NCBI GenBank assembly: GCA_024305405.1
Contig: JAKNDB010000088.1
Span: 3,118,001-3,182,000 of the forward strand
Length of the DNA stretch: 64,000 nt
Direction: 5' to 3'
From: Dirofilaria immitis
Lineage: Eukaryota > Nematoda > Chromadorea > Rhabditida > Onchocercidae
The notes below the pieces were generated by a model. It worked only from the letters and a program-made list of their open reading frames with translations, made no database searches and was not told the origin of the DNA. Positions 55,822-64,000 of the stretch are shown here, piece after piece (position 1 is the stretch's first letter; every line of letters starts with the position of its first letter). A program made the translations under genes and the position numbers.

Positions 55822-58800
55822 CTATCCATCTATCCATCTTTCTTTTTTATAGCCAAGCACATGAATAATTATATGATAGCAAGGACTGGTAACGGCGGTT
55901 TTCATTTGTATCAGTGACCGGCCACTCTCTCTTGATGAGACAATTATACAAATAACTTGCTTCCTTTCTTCCATCATTTATTTCCCATCTTGTCCAAATA
56001 AATAAGAAAACTGTAAAGATCGCACTGCTGACGCAAACATGTTGATATAAGTCAAATTCACAAGAAGCAGATGTTATCACTTAGGTAGACTTTCAGCATA
56101 AAATATGCGCAGAAAGAAAGAATTCGCAGGTTACTAAGCGTGTATATTGATCATGGATGATTAAATCAAATGTGTATCTAAAATTGACATTACTCATCAC
56201 TAAGTTTCTATCAAATTCATATCTCCAGCGCTATCATTTCGAGCGCTTCCTTGTCATTTTCAGTTTATTTCACTAAATTCACGTAACTCACTACTCAATT
56301 CTTACATAAAAATATGCCTTGCCGGGTAGATGCCCAGATATTATTTCAAAATATCACGAGCAATTGGTGGCAAAAAGCAAGTCATTTGTAATTCGATCCA
56401 TCCAAAATAACATGAACGTAGGAAGATGGAGCAGAGTAGAATAGGACCGACCATTTGATAGATGATAAAGCGAATCTCAGTTCAGAATAATGTGGACAAA
56501 TGCGCTTTTTCTCCTACTCTACGAATGATGACCGACAAAATTCTTTCTTCGTATATTGATAATAAATTTCATGTCGATGGCTCATATAACGTTTCATGTA
56601 CGAGGGAACAATTCAAACTAACAGCACAAAAAAAAAAAAAGAAAAAGAAAAACAATTTAAAACAAAAAGAAAAACAACTGTATTCCAATTTTTCGCGAAT
56701 TAATATTTATTGATGACAAGCAGTGCAGCAGGTGGTTTCTTAAGAATTAAGATGACACTGTTCGGATAATGAAAAGGGCGGAAAAAGATGGATTCAGGAT
56801 ATACTAGTGTGTCGCACTAGAGCAACAGCACCAGAACTCACACCTTCTCAATAAACGCAGTTCAAACCACCTGCTATCATCATCATCTATCGTGTGTGTG
56901 TGTGTGTTTCTTCATCACATCTGTTTCTCAAACAGTCAATACATGAGAATTATGCTCTGTTGTAACTCTTAGAGCAACAACACTAATCAGAAAGTCAAAT
57001 GTTCCAATTTCATATTTAGAAAATTTGCAGCCATTGCTTTTCTTTACAATATTATCCTATTTCCATACTAACAAAGCTCTTGAAAATGACGAAATTAAGC
57101 TTTCTAAAAATAAAAATTATGCGACGCTATGCTAATTATAAGTTTTTTCTATACCACTTTATGTACAAACATCAGGATAATCAACTTGTGATATCTACCT
57201 GGCCAAACAGTATATGTTTATTTACAAACCCAGTTCAAGTTATTACTTGATGTTTAATTTATCTTTCCTATGATATTACTTATTTTACATCTTCATAGGA
57301 ATACCAACTTTAATTCGTCCAAAACGTATCTATCTTTTCCACCGGCCAAATTACTTGATCATAATCGACGATCATTTTACGTTCGCTCAACATCCCGCAG
57401 CAAATATGTTTGCATCTTTATCTATTTTTTCCTCCGTTCAAGCATTACGTATTTTGTTGATCTTTTCGACATATAAATTATAATGTTAATATAAACCTAT
57501 GTTATCCCTTCATACATAATGTAGTATCATAACAGATAATCATGCAACATATTCTGGATATAACGCAATAATCAAATAATGATGCTTTCTCTACTTCCTA
57601 TTTCATTTCAGAACTGATATCATACAATGACACTAAAAATCTCGGGATATATTTAATCGATAATCTTTCGTTGTCAGTTTGTTTCTTATTTTATGCTTTA
57701 TTTCGAACTCATTATTAAGCTATATATGTGGTATAAAATTTATCTGAATCTATTTCATTATGTTATGTTCATAAACTCCATCCTCCAAATTGCCAGAGAA
57801 TATCTATCAGATTGTAAAATAATAGAGAATTGGATTACTTATCTATTAACATTCTTTGATACTACCATGTGGTTTGGGTCGCTTTTATTATTCCAATATT
57901 TTCTTGAAATTTTAAGAAGTTTTTTAAAAGCTACAAGTATCTCATGTTGAATCATTCAAAAGCAATTGCATTTTACAAAACGAACAACAATGCACAAACA
58001 AAAATGAAAAACTATTAAATATATATTACCACACACATAAACATACACACACACACACATACACATACACATAGACATACATACACACATATATACACAT
58101 ACACATATATACATAACCAATGCACAAACAGAAATGTATAAATACACACCCATACACCTTATTTTATATATGTTACGTTGCTAACAGTTAGAAGAAAACG
58201 AATAATTTTTCTTCCACGCAGTCATTATCATCAACAAAATGTCAAAACAATTTTTTTCAAACAGTACCATCTCATATCTCACTTCACGATAGCTCTGGAT
58301 AGTTGTTTATACATTCTCGTAATTGTACTTTATTTTAGATTCTCTTACTAAATTTCAAAATGTTCACAGTAAAACAAAAAGAATATAACACAACACTTCC
58401 CGTTAGATTCTTAAAAATCTGAAAGAAAAATAAATTTCTGATTTGGTGCTACAGCGTGATTCTACAACTATTTCACCATAGCATATCGAATGATAAAATA
58501 ATAATTGATCTTTTTTCTTTTTCTTCCACTGTCTTTCTCAGCACTGCATGACAATTTTTTTCGAATGCGAGCTTTAATATGGATTAATAGTGGCTTCCTT
58601 CTTTGCTAAATGTCTCATTTACGAAAACAATGAAAAGTCCATCCGTCTGCATCTTATAAAATTTAAACACACGAAAGATCTCCATGAATAGAATACGTGC
58701 CTGTGTTTCATTGATAGCCTTAGCGAAAAAGCAACAATTTTTGAATGATTAGCTTTTAAAGTCTACTTATGCTTAGATACACCATTTATATTTATAGATT

Positions 58801-59568
58801 ACACCAGAAAAAACTCGTGGATTTTTATGATCATTAAAATTTACTTTTTCTAAAATTTTACATGTAATCGATAGCTTATAATATTCAGGTATTTTTGAGT
58901 TCGAAGCATAAATTTTTAAACACCGATGATGCCGGTAATTCTAGTTAAAAATTTTCCCATGTTCAATCCTTTTCTAATTTTCTACCAGGAAGGAAATCTA
59001 TTCAGAAATTCTACCACTTCTTAAGATATTGTCTGAAAGGAGTGCGCCTCAGTCAAATAAACAATTGAATTCGTTCTGGTAATGTAGTTGTTTGGTAACA
59101 CATTGAAATAATCGAAATAAATATATGTGCAAAAAAAGGATAAATGAGTTAACCTCAAAAGAGATGGAAGTTTCTGTAGGTTCGACTCCTTCTGCACTAG
59201 ATAATTCATCGCCCAGCAGCTCATCTTCGGCAAAATCAAGATCAATTGCATCTGAATGCTAAGTTACTGATGAAACGGCGAAACAAATTTAGTTCTAGAA
59301 TCATCCTTCCTTCCGGGAGATCACATTAAACGTATAATTGGTAACAAGCGTTCCATACTTTAAAGGAACTGGGATTTCTTGAAAATAAACTAAAACCATT
59401 TAATCGGATGCAGACTAATTGTTGAGGAATTAAGAATACTTTAACCTTAAATGCTACCTTGAACTCAGATGAATTTGATTAGGTAGCAAGTCTGATAAAA
59501 TTCTATTTCAGTTCAAAAAAACGGATCCGAAGAAAAGATTCCAAAACACTACCTTCAATTGAAGCCAT
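39590..59568 (-). CDS. NCBP3: NCBP3-like nuclear cap-binding protein (RRM-containing)
   Basis: Likely orthologue of nuclear cap-binding subunit 3 (human C17orf85), which works with NCBP1 in mRNA export. Exons read: 59553-59568, 59154-59251, 44536-44777, 42569-42693, 42188-42278, about 41757-41955, 41444-41515, 40999-41081, about 40790-40922, 40621-40685, 40348-40455, 40054-40248, 39590-39785. The N-terminus is acidic ([18 protein letters not shown]). Then come [14 protein letters not shown] (compare human KEQRAKRF), the RRM with [13 protein letters not shown] and the family hallmark DEVSCNVIW, the acidic [18 protein letters not shown], and [16 protein letters not shown] (human NRLFMRFATKDDKK). 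The C-terminal half is charged with a basic [17 protein letters not shown]. Frame shifts in short runs at about 44585, 41884-41887 and 40834-40836, plus phase mismatches at 41.4-41.8, 40.9 and 40.6 kb, leave the middle exons approximate. Confidence 0.74.
46147..46255 (-). other. Exon-like segment inside the large intron
   Basis: Flanked by an acceptor (TTTTCTAG) and a donor (AG|GTGAGC), it reads [20 protein letters not shown] then RLGLRLN on the minus strand. The ARRLGL part resembles ARRFGI at the end of exon 44536-44777, so it may be an alternative NCBP3 exon. Its 109 nt do not fit in phase between the neighbouring exons. Confidence 0.35.
48345..48393. repeat. CT then TA microsatellite
   Basis: A CTCTCT run passes directly into a TATATA run. 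No coding content. Confidence 0.9.
49672..49744. repeat. ACACAT hexanucleotide repeat
   Basis: Twelve or so near-perfect 6-bp units of ACACAT. All three + frames and one - frame stay open through it (Thr-His, Tyr-Thr, Cys-Met repeats), which explains the long open frames here. Confidence 0.95.
55762..55839. repeat. CCAA/CCAT tetranucleotide repeat
   Basis: CCAA units grade into CCAT and CTAT units. It creates spurious reading frames on both strands. Confidence 0.95.
56892..56907. repeat. GT microsatellite
   Basis: Eight perfect GT units within the large intron. Confidence 0.9.
58030..58117. repeat. CA/CATA microsatellite
   Basis: CA run mixed with ACAT units, in the large intron near its 5' end. 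The minus-strand Cys/Val-rich frame across it is an artefact. Confidence 0.9.
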
Positions 59569-60370
59569 AATGAATCGATTTTTTTAGTTCAATGACGTTC
59601 CAAAAATCTGTAAATATTAAACTTGATTTCAGTTTCCCTATGAATTAAATATTCATAAGAGAATGAAGCATCCAAAAATTTATTGTACAAAATGTTCGTT
59701 ATAAATTCAACAACAATAACAATTTTGTTATCAAGTAATTGAAACAGCAATGTTCTAGATCGATATAAATGATAAAGTGATTTACTACTATCCAGATTCC
59801 CGCAAATTTCACGCTTTATTATTTATAAGATCGACTAGCTCTTTATTACATTAATTTTCTTAATGCTTGCTTAGATTTTGTGTAACACTACCTTCAAACA
59901 TTCCAACCGACTCTTTCGCATTCTACAAAACCAAATTTTCTTTTTTCCATTCTTTTAGAATTTGAAACAATTCAGTGAATAAACTTCCAGCAATTAATGA
60001 CATAGTTGATGCTTTTAAAGCAGTAATATTATGGCGTAATTCCTCCCTTCTACATCTTCCAGGACAACATCATCAATAACTAATAACTAACAGTTAACTG
60101 AGAAATCAATATATTCTCCTACTGTGACTTGCAAAATTTAATACATTCTGGATGAGGATTAAATTACTTATTTCTACATTAAGTGATCCGAATAATTGCA
60201 TATATTAGTCAAACGATGATCTACATAGCAGCTTTGTCAGCTTCTCTTTTGGTAATATTTACGTTTCGTACATAATTTTTGAAGTATTGTGATAATAACT
60301 GCTATAAATAATATTTGAATACTATGGTATTATACCAAAGAATAATTAATTTTATTTGCACATATCTATA

Positions 60371-60421
<51 letters not shown>

Positions 60422-61106
60422 CAATATTATAAAAAGCACCGCAAAAGAAAAGATTTGAAAAAAGAAAACATTATAGCACACCGTCCAACACTATAAAATG
60501 CGAATTCATTGTAAGACTATAAATTTTTAAACACAAGCCTTTTACACCATTTTTTTCTTAAAACAAATTATTTGCGTTTTTATTTACAATTCTTATTGAA
60601 CATCTTATAAAGCCTGGACGCATTTGACAAAAGCTAGTTTCATTTGCCAACTTGTTATAAAACATCAAAAACACAGATGTATTGATCAATTCAAATAATA
60701 TAAGTATAAAATCACCGATATCCCGACACTTATAAATTTGATGCTTATGATTCAGTCAGGTTAATGATGAACTCCGCTATACAAAGGCTTGAAGGCGAAT
60801 TTCGAAATTAATCAGTTACTGATTCAGGTAAACTTGATCTCTAAAATATGATTCACCAACATTCACAAAAACTCATACTAAAAATAAAATGCACCCGACA
60901 GACAATATTTAATGAACAAAGATTTTAAGACTCTCTGACACTTAGTTTGTCCTAATTTACGTAATAATAAGCAGAAATACAGCGAAAAAGTCCCAGCCAA
61001 AAATTTGGAACTGATAAGAGCCGAAATAAATAAAATCAAAAAAAAAGAAATGAACTTGCTGATCATAAAACAATCTTATTATCAAATAAGAATGAGGAAA
61101 CAGAAT
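59569..61106. other. Spacer between ataxin-3 and NCBP3-like genes, with TA repeat
   Basis: About 1.5 kb between two minus-strand genes. A long TA microsatellite occupies 60363-60419. A TTTACAG acceptor about 45 bases upstream of the NCBP3 ATG could take a spliced leader. No other gene seen. Confidence 0.6.
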
Positions 61107-63575
61107 TCATTTCTCAAGCTGTTTCAAGAAGTTTTCTCTTTTCTGCGGATTTCTTCACTTCGAGGAATCTGAGAAATACTTTCTTTGGTCTCTTTAATGG
61201 CTGTCAGTGCTTTATTACTTTCAGCTGAACTCGATGTTGCTTTGGATGATTCCACTCCGCATCGTTCCCGAACACTCTCCAAGCTCATTTGAATAGCTTT
61301 TTGAAATTGTCTCTCATACAACTCTTCATCATTTTCATCCAAAATGTTCTTTTGCTGTGCATCTGTCAAGCTGTTGCATAATGCCTCCTATAGAATAACG
61401 ATATATTTAGGATCATATATAAAGAATAGTTATCATGAATCAACCATGAAAAATAAAGTTTTTGAGTCGATGCAGATAAAAATTGGAAAGAAAATAAACT
61501 CAAAATATTTACCTTGTATGATGAATTTTCTTTTACCGTTTGTCGACTCAGCTCTATTGCAAGCCGTAAATCTTCATCATCTTTGGTCTGTAGAAAAAAA
61601 TGAAACTTGGTAAATGATACTATTAATCAAGCAAAAATAAGCTTTGAAAGTACCATGGATCTTTTTCGCCTATACCTTTCTTTGTTAAAAAGAAAAGCAA
61701 TCAAATTCCCAAGATAATCTGAATTTCATCTTTATTTACGAATAAAAAAAATTTTGATTTTAATTATATAAGTGTAAAAATTTATAAGCTAACAATTTTT
61801 TTCCAAAAATGTCAAATGTTGGTTACCGCTATTAAACGGAAAGTGTATCAGAGTGATCTGGTGCGATGAAATTCATAAAATCAAAGAAATTTTATAACTT
61901 AGAAGAATAACTTGCAATACACCACCATGAAATTTCGAGTAAGAGAAAAATCCAGAACACACCTCTTCACTAGATACTGCTTCAGATCTTGCAATACCAG
62001 GATTCTTTGAGTGATTATCACGAAATGAATCATTCATGCCTGCTAATGCTGGATCAACAGGAAATTGAGAAAGTTGTTCATCAGCAGTACACAGCGGTAA
62101 GACACCTTCTACAACGAATATCGAATAACCTAGAAATATGAATGAATTTTACAATAGTATTCAAATCCTGTTTAACAAAGGACTAAAAATTTACGACAGT
62201 CATGTCCACGCTTTATATTTCAACATATCCGAATACTCGTTTACATCTTCGCAATATTTTTGATTTTAACGTGAAACGAAAGATAATTTAAAGCGAAGTA
62301 ATCTTTATTTAAAAAAACCCCAACTATTTTTAAATCGTAGCATCACTTAAGCAATTTTTTTCAAAAAATCGAAATTTAAAACTCAGAAAAGGATTTTTTT
62401 GACAAAGATAATTTCCTTATTTACCGTCATTGATTAGCTGAGCAAAGAAAAGACTGAGATAAGTATCAGAAATAAGTCTTGGCGTTGGAAGCAACGAATT
62501 CAGTGTGAACCACTGGAAGCCTAGACGACGAACAGCAAACCAGTGTTCATTCAAATTGCATATGTAAGCCTGCCCCAACCTGCAAGTCAAATATTTTATT
62601 AAAATTTGAAGTAAACTGATAAAATAATCAACTCACAACTATTAAAATAAGTTGATATAGATATTCTAAAATATATATATATATAAATATATAAAACTTT
62701 TATAGAGAGAAGCAGTTATTTCCTAACAAGAAAATAAGAAGAATTAGATATAAATTTCTTTTTCAACTTGATATAACTCTTGGACTCGAAAAAAAAGCTA
62801 GAGAAATATATATTATTCAAAAGCAATGCAGCAGAGAACGAAATTTTTGATCAACAATTACTTATCGATCACACCAATCTCTTACGTCGGATCATCGCGA
62901 TATGCCGCAGCACGAGGATTATTAAGAGGAATAAGTTCTAGATTGAAAACTTTAAGTGCTTCAGCAATGACCTAAAATTATTATAAAAACTTGATTTAAA
63001 CAATAATGAGTAAAAACATTTGAGATTTCATCTCAAGAAGCCATATCTGCCATTTCTCAGAACGCAAATTTTAGATCATCGAATATATCAAACTTTTAAT
63101 GTTCAAGTCATTAAATGGAGTATGTAAATGAATGAAATTCGCCCCTCTACAAAAATGTCTGTGATCGGTTTAAACCCCAAAGAAATGTAAATTACTTACT
63201 TGCAGCGAAAAGTAACCAGAATCGTCGACATTGTGACTCATCATATCCTGCTCATTCAATACTCTTCCTTCACGGCTATCAATGTCAGAAGCAATTTCGG
63301 CCAAATCAACGGCTGTGAAATAGGAACCTTGAAGCAACATGTTCACAGCATGTTGAGCACATAGTGATGCTTCCTGCTGTACAAAAATAAATATTAGGCT
63401 TATTATGTTAAATAAAATAATACAAATATGCTTAAAATATATGTATATATGTCTTATTTTCACAATGTGACCCAATTTATTAATAGAATGAACAGAATAA
63501 AAATTTCTCCTGCAACTGCAAATTAAAGATACAAAGAAACCGAAGACTAACTTTTTCAAAATGAATTGAATCCAT
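61107..63575 (-). CDS. atx-3: Ataxin-3 (Josephin-domain deubiquitinase)
   Basis: Cysteine protease that trims ubiquitin chains and works with VCP/p97 in protein quality control, in cytosol and nucleus. Exons: 63552-63575, 63200-63376, 62886-62971, 62425-62579, 61963-62129, 61513-61587, 61107-61387, about 321 residues. The Josephin domain fills residues 1-180: MDSIHFEKQEASLCAQH places the catalytic cysteine at residue 14 exactly as in human. The catalytic His is in NEHWFAVR and Asn in WFTLNSLL; GYSIFVVEG closes the domain. Two ubiquitin-interacting motifs follow (DEDLRLAIELS and ERQFQKAIQMSLES). The A4 run at 61139-61142 is one base short: as written the protein ends RRKEKTS, but corrected it ends RRKRENFLKQLEK, matching the human VCP-binding motif RKRREAYFEKQ. 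The corrected CDS is 966 nt. No polyglutamine tract is present. A CAG acceptor at 63585-63587 suits spliced-leader addition. Confidence 0.95.
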
Positions 63576-63587
63576 CAGAAGAAACTG

Positions 63588-64000
63588 AATGAACAATCAG
63601 AAACAACAGACTACGCGATATTTCTTTGCAAAAGACAATAGTATTTCTTCCAATCTTTAAATATTACAATATTTGATCGTAAGCAAAATCAAAACATCAA
63701 AATGAAGTATCAAGACTTGCAAATCAATACTTCAAAAAGAATAATCCTCGGTGTTATCTCATTCCTTTATATATATGTATAATGGACAGATTCAAGACGA
63801 CTCCAATTCCAGTTTAGCTTTTAATAACATCACCCAATGCCAATAAGTTTTCTGTTCCCAAATAAAAATCGTGCCACACAACCTTATCGACGATTAAAGG
63901 CTCACTTGCTTCTTTTGTTAGATTAATAATCAGTAGGTGACAATGACAAGTCGCGAAATGCGATGGTTTGTACACATTGAAAAGTGATGTCTCTAAAATT
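63588..64000. other. Upstream flank of ataxin-3
   Basis: AT-rich sequence to the window end; presumably ataxin-3 promoter. No further gene recognised. Confidence 0.5.

Larger units (their letters stand above)
44778..59153 (-). other. 14.4 kb intron of the NCBP3-like gene
   Basis: Inferred because exon 59154-59251 ends in phase 0 and exon 44536-44777 begins in phase 0, and both fit the NCBP3 N-terminus. It holds many simple repeats (48.3, 49.7, 55.8, 56.9, 58.0 kb) and one exon-like segment at 46.1 kb. The + strand is strongly C-rich over G in places (22 C against 5 G in 47581-47640). Longest open frames, such as those at 49.6-50.1 and 55.5-55.9 kb, are repeat translations or unsupported. No nested gene could be demonstrated. 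Confidence 0.6.

Noticed and set aside
55534..55917. Open frames rich in Met-Asp-Gly-Trp or His-Pro-Ser-Ile
   Set aside because: Translations of the CCAT/CCAA tetranucleotide repeat on the two strands.
1..64000. Wolbachia or other bacterial insertion
   Set aside because: No intronless bacterial gene, operon or rRNA was seen on either strand.

Overview
This is eukaryotic nuclear DNA, most probably from a parasitic nematode of the filarial type (clade III). The grounds are an AT-rich background, short exons split by many 50-1000 bp introns, likely spliced-leader acceptors a few bases upstream of several start codons, and proteins that match nematode orthologues best (a ZYG-9-like TOG protein, an ET/Ly6-like cysteine module, an MSP domain). 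No bacterial operons, CRISPR arrays or rRNA genes are visible. The species cannot be named from the sequence alone.

Layout, left to right. 246-4094 (-) is the N-terminal part of a ZYG-9/XMAP215 microtubule polymerase that runs off the left edge. 4106-12710 is an 8.6 kb AT-rich stretch with microsatellites and a MITE-like element. 12719-16811 (+) is an amino-acid transporter of the AAAP family. 18375-22414 (+) is an unusual membrane protein joining a cysteine-rich ET/Ly6-like ectodomain, several membrane segments and a C-terminal MSP domain. 23384-25842 (+) is ALG5 (dolichyl-phosphate glucosyltransferase). 26781-30003 (+) is RPAC1/POLR1C, shared by RNA polymerases I and III. 30523-31743 (-) is OPA3. 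32853-38007 (-) is the ribonucleotide reductase large subunit. 38255-38952 (-) is an unassigned, disrupted coding region. 39590-59568 (-) is an NCBP3-like nuclear cap-binding protein with a 14.4 kb intron. 61107-63575 (-) is ataxin-3.

The genes are mostly housekeeping functions without an obvious shared pathway: mitotic spindle, amino-acid transport, N-glycosylation, rRNA/tRNA transcription, mitochondrial maintenance, dNTP synthesis, mRNA cap binding and deubiquitination. From memory, alg-5, rpac-40 and an OPA3 homologue are close neighbours in Caenorhabditis elegans (cosmid H43I07), so that trio may be conserved microsynteny.

The main technical observation is that nearly every conserved gene carries one or more single-base frameshifts, almost all in short homopolymer runs and mostly one base too short. 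Correcting them by one base restores conserved motifs and makes five complete CDSs divisible by three. This points to an unpolished assembly rather than gene decay. Two corrections matter for function: they restore the C-terminal redox CxxC of ribonucleotide reductase and the VCP-binding tail of ataxin-3.
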